Shown here piece after piece: positions 1 through 8,134 of a DNA stretch of 64,000 nucleotides (position 1 is its first letter; the number at the start of each line of letters is the position of its first letter). Source of the DNA: Ignavibacteriales bacterium (GTDB lineage: Bacteria; Bacteroidota; Ignavibacteria; UBA10030); NCBI GenBank assembly GCA_026390575.1, contig JAPLFR010000001.1, forward strand, positions 248,001 to 312,000, given 5' to 3'. Below the pieces are notes generated by a model, which worked only from the letters and a program-made list of their open reading frames with translations, was not told where the DNA came from and did no database searches. The translations under genes were made by a program, and so were the position numbers.

Positions 1-1
1 A

Positions 2-1207
2 CTCGTCGTTGAGCACGATGATGAGATGATGCGCGAAGCCGATATGATTGTAGATATAGGACCACGAGCCGGTGAGCATGGCGGCGAACTTGTCTTTCAA
101 GGAACAATGGAACAGCTTCTTCAGCACCCGTCATCTCTTACCGCGCAGTATTTGAACGGCACGCTGAAAATTCCAACACCAAAATCAAGAAGAGCGGACA
201 ATGAGCAATCGCTCTTTGTTCACCGTGCATCGGCAAATAATCTGAAAAATATTGATATCCGTATTCCGCTGAATATGTTCGTCTGTGTAACCGGAGTGAG
301 TGGTTCCGGCAAGAGTACGCTCGTGCACGAAGTTTTATATGCCGGAATCATGAAACGGAAAGGCGGCTTTGATGGAACTGCCGGTATATGTAAAGCGATC
401 GAAGGAATCGATTATATCAATCGTGTCGAATTGATTGATCAGTCGCCTATCGGCAGAAGTCCGCGCTCGAATCCGATCACGTACATTAAAATTTTTGATC
501 TCATCCGCGACTTGCTTGCCCACACACCGGCGGCGAAGACCCATGGTTATGCGCCCGGACATTTTTCATTCAACGTGCCCGGCGGCAGGTGTGAGGTGTG
601 CGAAGGCGACGGTTTGCAGCGCATCGAAATGCAGTTTCTCGCAGATATTTTTCTGCCATGCGAATCGTGCAAAGGCAAGCGTTTTAAGCAGGAGGTACTC
701 GATGTCCGATACCGCGGTAAGAATGTGGATGATATTTTGAATATGACCGTGACAGAGGCAATGGGTTTTTTCTCTCTGGGACCGGATAGCCGGCGCATTG
801 CAAAACGATTGAAGGTCTTGGATGATGTAGGACTGGGCTATTTACGGCTTGGCCAACCTGCAACAACGCTTTCAGGCGGCGAAGCACAGCGCATTAAACT
901 TGCGCATCATCTTTCGACGAGTGAACAGGAAGGCAATGCGCTCTTCATTTTTGATGAGCCGACAACCGGACTTCATTTTGATGATATTGCAAAACTTCTT
1001 AAGTGCTTTGACGCACTCGTTGAGGCGGGACATTCCATTATTGTTATCGAACATAATATGGATGTCGTGAAGTGTGCCGACTTTGTCATTGATTTAGGAC
1101 CTGATGCAGGCGAGCGAGGCGGAGAAATTGTTGCAACCGGTACACCGGAAGAGATTGCTCAAAATCCTCGTTCCTACACAGGTGCTTTTCTGAAAAGACA
1201 CCTCTGA
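2..1207 (+). CDS. uvrA: UvrA-type excinuclease ATPase, C-terminal part (5' end outside window)
   Basis: The reading frame is open from base 2, upstream of the first ATG, and begins inside the signature/Walker B end of the first ABC module, so the gene is cut by the window edge. The visible part carries the second ABC module: Walker A GVSGSGKST near 293-319, a CxxC...CxxC zinc module near 591-676 (CEVCEGDG and CESCKGKRF), ABC signature LSGGEAQRIKL near 870-902, Walker B FIFDEPTTGLH near 945-978 and the switch histidine in VIEHN. UvrA binds DNA lesions as a dimer and loads UvrB in nucleotide excision repair. A stretch after the signature (STSEQEGNAL) is less usual, so a UvrA2-like paralogue cannot be excluded without the N-terminal half. 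Confidence 0.93.
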   Translation, partial: LVVEHDDEMMREADMIVDIGPRAGEHGGELVFQGTMEQLLQHPSSLTAQYLNGTLKIPTPKSRRADNEQSLFVHRASANNLKNIDIRIPLNMFVCVTGVSGSGKSTLVHEVLYAGIMKRKGGFDGTAGICKAIEGIDYINRVELIDQSPIGRSPRSNPITYIKIFDLIRDLLAHTPAAKTHGYAPGHFSFNVPGGRCEVCEGDGLQRIEMQFLADIFLPCESCKGKRFKQEVLDVRYRGKNVDDILNMTVTEAMGFFSLGPDSRRIAKRLKVLDDVGLGYLRLGQPATTLSGGEAQRIKLAHHLSTSEQEGNALFIFDEPTTGLHFDDIAKLLKCFDALVEAGHSIIVIEHNMDVVKCADFVIDLGPDAGERGGEIVATGTPEEIAQNPRSYTGAFLKRHL

Positions 1208-1218
1208 GAAATATTTTA

Positions 1219-1249
1219 CCTTGTTCCCAAACTCTGTTTGGGAACAAGG
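1219..1249. repeat. Perfect 14-bp hairpin downstream of uvrA, upstream of the transposase
   Basis: Bases 1219-1232 are the exact reverse complement of 1236-1249, with a 3-nt loop. The stem carries the TTCCCAAAC/GTTTGGGAA motif. There is no T-run after it, so it is a poor intrinsic terminator. A similar CTCCCAAG/CTTGGGAG hairpin lies on the other side of the transposase gene (1850-1874), which suggests REP-like sequences recognised by the Y1 transposase. Confidence 0.75.
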
Positions 1250-1254
1250 AGTGA

Positions 1255-1269
1255 TGAAGCTCCGCTTCA
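1255..1269. repeat. Second short hairpin upstream of the transposase
   Basis: TGAAGC (1255-1260) pairs with GCTTCA (1264-1269) across a TCC loop. The 11-nt core AAGCTCCGCTT is the exact reverse complement of the AAGCGGAGCTT at the tip of the hairpin at 1850-1874, linking the two flanks of the transposase. Confidence 0.6.
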
Positions 1270-1287
1270 AAACAAAAAACGATAAAT

Positions 1288-1821
1288 ATGGGGCGCAGTC
1301 GGTACAAAATATATGATTCACAGTATCCTCATTTTCTTACAATGACGGTTGTAGATTGGTTGCCGATATTTTCCAATCGGGAGGTAACAGACATTATTCT
1401 TGATTCATTGAGATATCTACAAGAAGAGAAAAAGGCAAAACTCTACGCATATGTTATAATGGAAAATCATCTTCATTGTGTTGTTCAAAGCGATGAGTTA
1501 ACGAAGGTGATACAATCATTCAAATCGTACACAGCGCGTGCCATTATTGATTACTTCACGGAACGGAAGAATGCAGGTATACTCAGGAAGTTGAGACAAA
1601 ACAAATTGAGCCATAAAACAGAGAGCGAATATCAGGTTTGGCAGGAAGGGAGTCATCCTGTAGAAATAACGACAGATGAGATGATGCATCAGAAGATAGA
1701 ATATATACATAACAATCCTGTTCAACGTGGGTATGTTGAAGAAGCGAGTTATTGGCGTTATTCTAATGCGCAAAATTATGAGAGTAAGCAAGGATTAGTG
1801 AACGTAGAAATGGAATGGTGA
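1288..1821 (+). CDS. REP-associated tyrosine transposase (RAYT, Y1/IS200-like family)
   Basis: The 177-aa protein has the RAYT layout: an N-terminal YDSQYPHFLTMTV strand, the HUH-type metal site MENHLH (H61 and H63) and a C-terminal EYIHNNPVQRGYV segment whose Y139 is the likely nucleophile. RAYTs are single-strand DNA endonucleases of the Y1 superfamily that act on REP hairpins and are usually single-copy, non-mobile genes. Here hairpins flank the gene on both sides (1219-1269 and 1850-1874), as expected of a REP/RAYT pair. The gene looks intact. It could instead be a decaying member of an IS200-like family, but no IS ends or target duplications are visible. Confidence 0.88.
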   Translation: MGRSRYKIYDSQYPHFLTMTVVDWLPIFSNREVTDIILDSLRYLQEEKKAKLYAYVIMENHLHCVVQSDELTKVIQSFKSYTARAIIDYFTERKNAGILRKLRQNKLSHKTESEYQVWQEGSHPVEITTDEMMHQKIEYIHNNPVQRGYVEEASYWRYSNAQNYESKQGLVNVEMEW

Positions 1822-1849
1822 ATATCGGGAAAGCAGAGCCTTCAAGTTA

Positions 1850-1874
1850 CGCTCCCAAGCGGAGCTTGGGAGCG
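1850..1874. repeat. REP-like 11-bp hairpin downstream of the transposase
   Basis: Bases 1850-1860 pair perfectly with 1864-1874 around a GGA loop. The hairpin lies between the convergent transposase (+) and outer-membrane protein (-) genes. It may serve as REP substrate, and possibly also as a bidirectional mRNA end, though no T-tract follows on either strand. Confidence 0.7.
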
Positions 1875-1888
1875 AGTTCTATATGCAC

Positions 1889-2653
1889 TTAAAACATCGA
1901 ACCAAATGAAAGCGTTATAAATAATCCGCCGAAGGTTCTAACAAAACCGCCATACATCACTTCAATCCCATCCGGGAATTGAGCGTAGAAGTACTTTACA
2001 CTGAGACCGGTAATCGTTCCCTTTTCCATCCCAAAATATGCGCCGGCTCCAATGTAACCGCCAAGAGTATATCGCATCTTGCCGTACTTTAAGCTGGTGA
2101 AAAAATCGATTTTTCCAGGATCTGTATAATTATATGTACCATCCGGGTAGTAATATACTGTAGGATGTGCATACGGTGCAACGAACACCATCGTTGGTCC
2201 AAGTCCGGCATCAATGAATGGCCGAAAATTATCTACGATGTCATCCTTGAATAACCGGTACTCTACGCTTGCCGTAAGTGGCATCATGAGAAGCCGGTTC
2301 TTTTTTCCGGGAACGAAGCTGTTTCCGTAGTAATCATATTGTTCAAATTCAGTTTCGTCCTTTACGTCCGAGATGGCGAAGTTGAACATCAAAGAAAGCT
2401 CATCAGTCATTTCGTACCGATAAAACGTTCCGAGACCGAATCCATTGTTGGACATGAGAAGATCGAGTCCCCATGCTCTTACCATTGGTCTATAACTTTG
2501 CGGATGTATGAGATTTGGATTGGAAGGTGTAAAGACCATCGTTGTGTCTGTTATTATCGGTGATTGTGCGAAGGAGTTGGTGCAAAGAAAAAATACGAGA
2601 AAAAGGAGTAGAATCGTTCGGTATGTGTTTATGTCGTATTTCATTGGTTTCAA
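1889..2653 (-). CDS. Predicted outer-membrane beta-barrel protein
   Basis: The 254-aa product starts with a signal peptide: a basic N-terminus, a hydrophobic stretch LLLFLVFFLC, then NSFAQ with likely cleavage after the Ala at about residue 29. The rest is rich in alternating aromatic/Gly segments typical of outer-membrane strands (FGLGTFYRYEM, TLGGYIGAGAYFGM, YGGFVRTFGGLFITLSFGSMF) and ends in Phe, as porin-like barrels often do. A second Met three codons in (MKPMKYD) is an alternative start. I do not recognise a specific family; function is unknown. It lies upstream of, but is not clearly in an operon with, the methyltransferase gene on the same strand. Confidence 0.6.
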   Translation of the reverse strand: MKPMKYDINTYRTILLLFLVFFLCTNSFAQSPIITDTTMVFTPSNPNLIHPQSYRPMVRAWGLDLLMSNNGFGLGTFYRYEMTDELSLMFNFAISDVKDETEFEQYDYYGNSFVPGKKNRLLMMPLTASVEYRLFKDDIVDNFRPFIDAGLGPTMVFVAPYAHPTVYYYPDGTYNYTDPGKIDFFTSLKYGKMRYTLGGYIGAGAYFGMEKGTITGLSVKYFYAQFPDGIEVMYGGFVRTFGGLFITLSFGSMF

Positions 2654-2732
2654 TTTAATAACAGTTTAATTCTGTAAATAATTCCAAAGTATGTCCTGTC
2701 ATCCGATCTGTGATCGGATTCTACCATAATAT

Positions 2733-3896
2733 CTACCGAACGGCAAAGATCGCGAATTTCAAATACTTCGTTTCCGGCATTGCTGGTATGACCGGATGAT
2801 CCGGTGCCGCACCTGCAAATTCCAGAAGCTGTACACGCCGTTTCGCTTTCACCGCAGCTTGTTCGATGGTGGAAAGAAATCCATCCTCTGTGATATGGTG
2901 CGAGCATGATGCCGTCACGAGAAATCCGCCTGCGTTGATCAACCGCATTGCCGTCGCGTTCATGTCTTTGTATCCGCGCAGCGCAGCTGGAATGTTCTTT
3001 TTGCTTTTTGTAAATGACGGCGGGTCGAGAATAACCATATCAAATTTCTTGTTTTTCTCGCCAAGCAATTTTATCGTTTCGGACACATCGCCAATCTCAA
3101 ACTCCACAGCGGCAGAGTTCAACCGGGCATTCACTTTGGCTTTTGTGATTGCCGATTCAGAAATATCTACTCCACGAACAGATACTGCATTCGCAGATGC
3201 GGCGTGTAGGGCAAATCCGCCTTCGTTACAGAAACAATCTAGTACGGTTCCGCCAATAACATAACGATGAATTGCTTTCCGATTTTCGCGCTGATCGAGG
3301 AAGAAACCGGTCTTTTGTCCATTGAGTACATCTACTTCAAACTTCACACCATCATCGATAATTGTAATACCGGTGTTTCCCCGTAGAATTTTTTTCTCTA
3401 ATGGTAATTCTTCCAGCGAGCGAATGGCCACGTCATTCCGGGCTACAATGGCTTTGGGATGGAATATCGTTTCCAGTACATCGCAAATGATATCCGTTTG
3501 CTTGTCCATTCCTGCAGAAAGGATTTGCATGGAAATGAACTCGTTATATTTGTCGATGATCAGCCCGGGCAGAAAATCACTTTCGCCATGTGCAAGCCGA
3601 AATGTCTCTGCGCCGGGGTAGAGCCTTTGACGCAGTGCAAGTGCCTGCTGAATTCTTTTCTCAAAAAAACTAAATCCAATTTCTTCCGGCTCTGATGTAA
3701 GAAAACGAAAGGCGATGAGCGAATGAGGATGATAGAAGCCGAGTCCAAGCAACTTTTGGTCATGCCGGAGCAGTTCAACAACTTCACCGATTTCCGGAGT
3801 ACCGCGAAGAGATGCAATCTCATTGCTGAACACCCATTGGTGTCCGGCAGTAATTCTGTGTTCTTCGTTTTTCTTCAGTATGATTTGACTTTTCAT
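2733..3896 (-). CDS. rlmI: Class I SAM-dependent rRNA methyltransferase, RlmI-like (23S rRNA m5C)
   Basis: The 387-aa protein has an N-terminal PUA-like RNA-binding region (residues 1-75, with GHQWVFSNEI), an RlmI-family linker NGQKTGFFLDQREN (192-205) and a Rossmann methyltransferase domain: motif I LDCFCNEGGFALHA (219-232), acidic VDIS (243-246), motif IV DPPSF (291-295) and motif VI TASCSHH (328-334), whose Cys is the expected catalytic residue. RlmI methylates C1962 of E. coli 23S rRNA. Length agrees with the family (about 390-400 aa). Assignment to RlmI rather than a close relative such as RlmK-type enzymes is from motif order only. Confidence 0.87.
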   Translation of the reverse strand: MKSQIILKKNEEHRITAGHQWVFSNEIASLRGTPEIGEVVELLRHDQKLLGLGFYHPHSLIAFRFLTSEPEEIGFSFFEKRIQQALALRQRLYPGAETFRLAHGESDFLPGLIIDKYNEFISMQILSAGMDKQTDIICDVLETIFHPKAIVARNDVAIRSLEELPLEKKILRGNTGITIIDDGVKFEVDVLNGQKTGFFLDQRENRKAIHRYVIGGTVLDCFCNEGGFALHAASANAVSVRGVDISESAITKAKVNARLNSAAVEFEIGDVSETIKLLGEKNKKFDMVILDPPSFTKSKKNIPAALRGYKDMNATAMRLINAGGFLVTASCSHHITEDGFLSTIEQAAVKAKRRVQLLEFAGAAPDHPVIPAMPETKYLKFAIFAVR

Positions 3897-4017
3897 ACAT
3901 TCAAATTAGAGAGTTTTTGAAGGATAAGCAAGCTTGAGTATTTGGAAGAACGTTATCCACTTTACATTCATTCAAAAGGTTATAAATTAGTACATCAACG
4001 GAGTAGAGAAAAGTAAA

Positions 4018-4824
4018 ATGACAACACCGGTTCAGCACAAATACTTGTTTGCCGTCTTGACATGTATTCTTCTGAGTTTCATCCTTGTGAGTTGTTCAAG
4101 CAATGGCGCAAATTTTCAGGGAGAACTTTTTATCAAAGTGCTCGATGCTCCGGCAAGTTTTCAGCAAATGAATATTGTCGTGGACCGTGTTTCGATTCAT
4201 CGAACCGGCACAACGGCGGATATTGGGTGGACGGTCGCAACTACCAACTCATCGGGATCATTCGATTTGCTCAATCTGCGAAACGGCAGGAATCTTCAAT
4301 TGGCGCTGAACAAAGTCCCCGTTGGCACCTATGATCAAATCAAAATTAATTTTGGCCCATGTACGATAATACAAAACGGACCGGAACAGTTGCTCAATGT
4401 GGATCCAACAATCCAGTCCGGCAATTCCATTGCCTATGGCTTTCAAATTATTGAAGGACAGCAACTACAATTGACATTTGATTTTGATGCAAGTCGTTCA
4501 GTGTATAAAAACGGCGAGCTCTATTTTTTTAAGCCAATTATCCGTGTGCAGAACACAGTGCTTTCCGGTTCGATTCTGGGCTCTGTTGTGAGACCTGATA
4601 CACTTCCCAATGTATCGTCTGTACGCACTTACACCGGTGTGGATTCGGTGTCAACTTTAACCGATCCCAACGGTTCATTTCAAATCTCGGATATACCGGA
4701 AAACACGTATACTGTCACCATTCAATCAGGCGATCCGAAGTTGAACGATACTACTATCGCCAACGTCATCGTCATTCGGAAACAAGCTACAAATATCGGA
4801 GCGATTACCCTGCGCACAAAATAA
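4018..4824 (+). CDS. DUF4382 lipoprotein with C-terminal carboxypeptidase-regulatory-like domain
   Basis: The N-terminus is a lipoprotein signal: hydrophobic segment LTCILLSFILVSC with the lipobox cysteine at residue 26. Residues about 34-178 match the DUF4382 pattern (LFIKVLDAPA, ...VVDRVSIHRTG, ...LNLRNG, ...VPVGTYDQIKI, ...FDFDASRSV). Residues about 183-268 form a carboxypeptidase-regulatory-like/SdrD-B-like beta domain (GSILGSVVRPD, DPNGSFQISDIPENTYTVTI). Such proteins are envelope-anchored; their function is unknown. The gene stands alone between a divergent gene and a 228-bp spacer. Confidence 0.8.
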   Translation: MTTPVQHKYLFAVLTCILLSFILVSCSSNGANFQGELFIKVLDAPASFQQMNIVVDRVSIHRTGTTADIGWTVATTNSSGSFDLLNLRNGRNLQLALNKVPVGTYDQIKINFGPCTIIQNGPEQLLNVDPTIQSGNSIAYGFQIIEGQQLQLTFDFDASRSVYKNGELYFFKPIIRVQNTVLSGSILGSVVRPDTLPNVSSVRTYTGVDSVSTLTDPNGSFQISDIPENTYTVTIQSGDPKLNDTTIANVIVIRKQATNIGAITLRTK

Positions 4825-5052
4825 TGTGTTTGTGCAAATACTGAAGATTTCTCACCCACCCGTTAGTTCTGCGCGAAGTTCAAGCGTAATTTCTTGCGCT
4901 CATCAAATGATACGAACGAAGCGTTCAGTGTTCCGCTTGATGCCTTTTGTGTTTATATTGATACGAGGTATCGCGATCATCGCTTTTTATTCGGTATCGT
5001 TGTGATGTGATGATGACGAACAATCATGAATGGCTGCAATAAGGAATAATCT

Positions 5053-5706
5053 GTGAAACATTTGAAATGCATTGTATTCGATATGGATGGTACATTAACA
5101 CAAACGAATCAGCTCATTTATGACTCGTTTAATTACATTGCGCAAAAATATGCGGGGAGAACATACAGCATTCCTGAAATAACAGCAATGTTCGGTCCGC
5201 CGGAAGAAGGAGCGCTGCTTTCCATCGTTCGTGCAGACCAAATTGATATCGTGATGAAAGATTACCTCTCGTTCTATCGTACAAACCACAATCGGTTAGC
5301 ACGGATTTATCCCGGAATAGAAAATATTCTCTGTTCCATAAAAGAACACGGTAAAATACTGGCTCTCTTCACGGGCAAGGGAACGTATACCGCAACGATT
5401 ACATTGCAGGAATTCCGTATTGATAAATATTTCGATTATATGGTAACAGGAAATGATGTTGTCAAGCACAAGCCATCATCAGAAGGGTTATTGAAAATTA
5501 TGGAACACTTTACGCTTCAGCCGGAAGAACTGCTGATGGTAGGGGATGCTGTTTCCGATGTGAAGGCGGCACGCGAAGCCGGCGTCAAGATAGCCGCTGT
5601 CGTATGGGATTCGTATGCGAAAGAAAAAGTGCTGCAAATGAAAACAGATTTTGTGTTTAATAATACAAAAGAATTTCAACACTGGCTGGATGGACAGTTC
5701 AAGTAA
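5053..5706 (+). CDS. HAD-superfamily phosphatase, phosphoglycolate-phosphatase-like
   Basis: All four HAD motifs are present in 217 aa: motif I DMDGT (nucleophile D10, acid D12), motif II Thr107 in LFTGKG, motif III Lys140 in KHKPSS, and motif IV GDAVSD (D165, D169). The helical cap between motifs I and II makes it a C1-cap HAD like Gph, PpaX or beta-phosphoglucomutase; substrate is unknown. The start is GTG at 5053, with AAGGAA about 7 nt upstream. The plug-protein gene begins 4 nt after its stop, so the two are probably co-transcribed. Confidence 0.87.
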   Translation: MKHLKCIVFDMDGTLTQTNQLIYDSFNYIAQKYAGRTYSIPEITAMFGPPEEGALLSIVRADQIDIVMKDYLSFYRTNHNRLARIYPGIENILCSIKEHGKILALFTGKGTYTATITLQEFRIDKYFDYMVTGNDVVKHKPSSEGLLKIMEHFTLQPEELLMVGDAVSDVKAAREAGVKIAAVVWDSYAKEKVLQMKTDFVFNNTKEFQHWLDGQFK

Positions 5707-5710
5707 AACT

Positions 5711-6964
5711 ATGAGACACTCTATGCGGACATTTGTTCTCCTCATCTTTACGGTCGTTGCGTCGTGCTCCGCGCAGACGATTTATTCTGATCATATTAAA
5801 AGCATGCGCATCAACGGTACAGCAAAGGCAAATTTTCCGATTGTTTTGTTGGATTCACATCCGGTGACGATTTCGTTTGACGTTGATGAGACGACACTTG
5901 AAAACTATCGGGTGAAGATATTCCATTGCGATAAGGATTGGAATATCACGCAGTCGTCGTTCATCAATGATGAGTTTAGGAATTATTCCACAAGCCAGAT
6001 TCCATTTGAGATAGTTCCCAGCGGAGTAAGAAATTACGAAAGAACATATTCATTTCTTATACCGGGAATAAAAGGATTAGAACATTTGCCGCAATCAGGC
6101 AATTACAAAGTCGAAATATGGGATGAAAATAAGAATGAATTACAAGCTGATGGAAAAATTTTTGCCGTAGAAAATATTGAAGATTCAGTCTTGATGATTT
6201 TTAATCGTTACCTGCAGTCGGAGATTTCACCGCAGAATCAGGTGAATAAAGCAGTTCTATTCTTTACGCTTCCACCGCCGCGTATGGATGATGCAAGCCC
6301 GTTGTATGCGAATTTTGTTAAGACGGTCGATATTTATCGCAACCGGGAAATAGAAACACCGCACCGGATTGATGCTGACAACAGAAATTCGAACACGTTC
6401 ATTGATGGTTTGGGAACGAACACTCTGAAGTTTGTGATCGACAATCTTCAGCCTGGCAATGAATATCGCCGCATAGACCTTCGTGATGCCGATCTTTTTC
6501 CGCCTTATGAAATTTTACGCCTGCGCGATGGCGCAGACATGGGTCGATGGCAATGGCAAGGTGCAGAGGATCAGAATGGAACGTCCACACTGAGCACTGG
6601 AAATCGCTACGCAGATTACGTACAGTTTCAATTTGAATTGGGACGGCCCGAAGAAAATTCGAATGACAAGATTTATGTCGTTGGAGATTTTAATGGTTGG
6701 AAGGTGGATGAAAAGTGGCGGCTGCAGTACGATGATGCAATAAAACATTACAAGCTTCTTACATGGATTCGCCGCGGAGCGTACGATTACCAGTATGTGA
6801 TCAACGAGAATGATTGGATGACACTTGAAGGCAACGATTGGCGAACGGTGAACGTGTACACAGCGCTGCTTTATTACCACGATGTACGGTTTGGCGGCTT
6901 CGATAGAATTCTTCTTGCCGCTCAAGCAAAAAGTTCGGGCGGACAGAATGCGAACTCACGATAA
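5711..6964 (+). CDS. Type IX secretion system plug protein (former DUF5103)
   Basis: The ATG at 5711 gives a 417-aa protein with an export signal (MRHSMRTFVLLIFTVVASC, then SAQ); an upstream in-frame start inside the HAD gene is less likely. Recognisable DUF5103 features are the N-terminal beta domain (SMRINGTAKANFPIVLL, VKIFHCDKDWN, ENYRVKI), the central LPPPRMDD...YIVG-like region, and a C-terminal carbohydrate-binding-module-48-like sheet (KIYVVGDFNGW...YDYQYVIN). In Flavobacterium the protein of this family plugs the periplasmic mouth of the SprA translocon of the T9SS when no substrate passes; I infer the same role here. It fits the T9SS sorting-signal relic at 29867-29965. No other T9SS component is in the window. 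Confidence 0.85.
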   Translation: MRHSMRTFVLLIFTVVASCSAQTIYSDHIKSMRINGTAKANFPIVLLDSHPVTISFDVDETTLENYRVKIFHCDKDWNITQSSFINDEFRNYSTSQIPFEIVPSGVRNYERTYSFLIPGIKGLEHLPQSGNYKVEIWDENKNELQADGKIFAVENIEDSVLMIFNRYLQSEISPQNQVNKAVLFFTLPPPRMDDASPLYANFVKTVDIYRNREIETPHRIDADNRNSNTFIDGLGTNTLKFVIDNLQPGNEYRRIDLRDADLFPPYEILRLRDGADMGRWQWQGAEDQNGTSTLSTGNRYADYVQFQFELGRPEENSNDKIYVVGDFNGWKVDEKWRLQYDDAIKHYKLLTWIRRGAYDYQYVINENDWMTLEGNDWRTVNVYTALLYYHDVRFGGFDRILLAAQAKSSGGQNANSR

Positions 6965-7108
6965 AAGCTACAAGGTGATTTTCGCATTATTCATTCTCAC
7001 AATGCTTCAATATTAGCGACAAAAATATTCTTTCATAAAAATAAAGCGAAGGATTTTTACATTTATTTCGACTAATAAGTGATGTTGCACAAAGAAGAAA
7101 AGAACAGC

Positions 7109-7177
7109 TGTCATTCCCTCACGTTTTTAGAGGAATCCAGAAAAATGGATGCCCGATTAAAACATTCGGGCATGACA
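7109..7177. repeat. 69-bp palindromic dispersed element
   Basis: The ends are inverted (TGTCAT at 7109-7114, ATGACA at 7172-7177), with nested complementarity inside: ATTCC/GGAAT (7113-7135) and the hairpin GCCCGA (7151-7156) / TCGGGC (7166-7171). Elements of this shape, with TGTCATTCC ends and a central ATCCAGAAAAATGGAT, recur as small dispersed repeats in many bacterial genomes; whether this genome carries more copies cannot be seen here. The surrounding 6965-7251 gap holds no other recognisable feature. Confidence 0.6.
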
Positions 7178-7251
7178 ACTTTATTAGGCGCTATTTCTAC
7201 CTTGCGTAACATTAACTAATAAATAGAAAATATTAATGAAAAGCTGTTAGA

Positions 7252-7809
7252 ATGAATGTAAAAGAAAGGATTCTTATTTATGACGCATTAAATGGCGAAA
7301 AAAGTGCTTATGAAAATTTATATAAAGAATTTGCGGATTTATTATATGTGTACATATTGCATTTTATTAAAGGACATCGGGAAGATGCCAAAGATATTTG
7401 GCAGGAAACTTTCATTATTGCTTTTGAAAACCTTCATAAATTCAAAGGGAATAGCAGCTTCTTTACATGGTTATGTGGAATAGCCAAACATAAAGCCTCC
7501 GATTACTTGCGAAGCAAAATTAAAGGTGAAAAGTATAACAAGGACATACTATCTCAAAATTCCGAATATGAAGTTATACCTGAAAATCAATCAGATGAAA
7601 ATTCTACAGAACTTATAGTTGTCAAAACACTTGCCCAAATTAATAAAGAATATAGAATGCTGTTAATTTCAAAGTATATTGAAGAAAAAAGTATTACAGA
7701 AATTTCAGTCACAATAAACAAAACATATAAAGCTACCGAATCACTTCTCAGTCGAGCAAGACTTGCTTTTATAAAAACTTATACAAGTAATAAGAATAAA
7801 AATGGATAA
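7252..7809 (+). CDS. ECF-family RNA polymerase sigma factor
   Basis: The 185-aa protein has the two ECF domains: sigma region 2 at about residues 20-92 (YENLYKEFADLLYVYI, EDAKDIWQETFIIAFENL, FFTWLCGIAKHKASDYLR) and sigma region 4 at about 128-175 (YRMLLISKYIEEKSITEISVTIN, SLLSRARLAFIK). A Thr replaces the Ala or Asp often seen in the QDTF-type core motif. The gene overlaps the next by 8 bp, the usual arrangement for an ECF sigma factor and its membrane regulator. Base composition (roughly one-third G+C) is well below neighbouring genes, suggesting transfer. Confidence 0.9.
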   Translation: MNVKERILIYDALNGEKSAYENLYKEFADLLYVYILHFIKGHREDAKDIWQETFIIAFENLHKFKGNSSFFTWLCGIAKHKASDYLRSKIKGEKYNKDILSQNSEYEVIPENQSDENSTELIVVKTLAQINKEYRMLLISKYIEEKSITEISVTINKTYKATESLLSRARLAFIKTYTSNKNKNG

Positions 7810-8134
7810 TTCTCTTGAACACAATGTCGAAACTCTTATTAAAGGTAGTTTTGGCAAGAATTTATGGCTTGATGAAAATGATAAAGAAAAAACATCGTCT
7901 TTATTGCTAAAGCGTATTTCTGATAAAAAACAAACACATGACAATCAACAAATTGTATTGGTACTATTAACAGTACTGTGTTTTTTTCCAACGGTTATGA
8001 TTCTCATAGGAAATTATCATTCAACTCTACCTGAATTATTTGTAAAAATATTCCAATGCGGTATTTTGATGAGCATTCTTTTTATACCTATTTCAAGTGT
8101 TATATTAATTTTTAATTTAAAGGAAGCGATATGA
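7802..8134 (+). CDS. Two-helix membrane protein, candidate anti-sigma partner
   Basis: This 110-aa protein overlaps the end of the sigma gene and in turn overlaps the next gene by 4 bp, indicating translational coupling. About 47 polar residues (cytoplasmic by prediction) precede two hydrophobic segments (IVLVLLTVLCFFPTVMILIG and CGILMSILFIPISSVILIFNL). An N-terminal cytoplasmic part plus membrane anchor directly after an ECF sigma gene is the anti-sigma pattern, but no ZAS zinc motif (HxxxCxxC) is present and I do not recognise a family. The anti-sigma role is inference from position. Confidence 0.6.
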   Translation: MDNSLEHNVETLIKGSFGKNLWLDENDKEKTSSLLLKRISDKKQTHDNQQIVLVLLTVLCFFPTVMILIGNYHSTLPELFVKIFQCGILMSILFIPISSVILIFNLKEAI

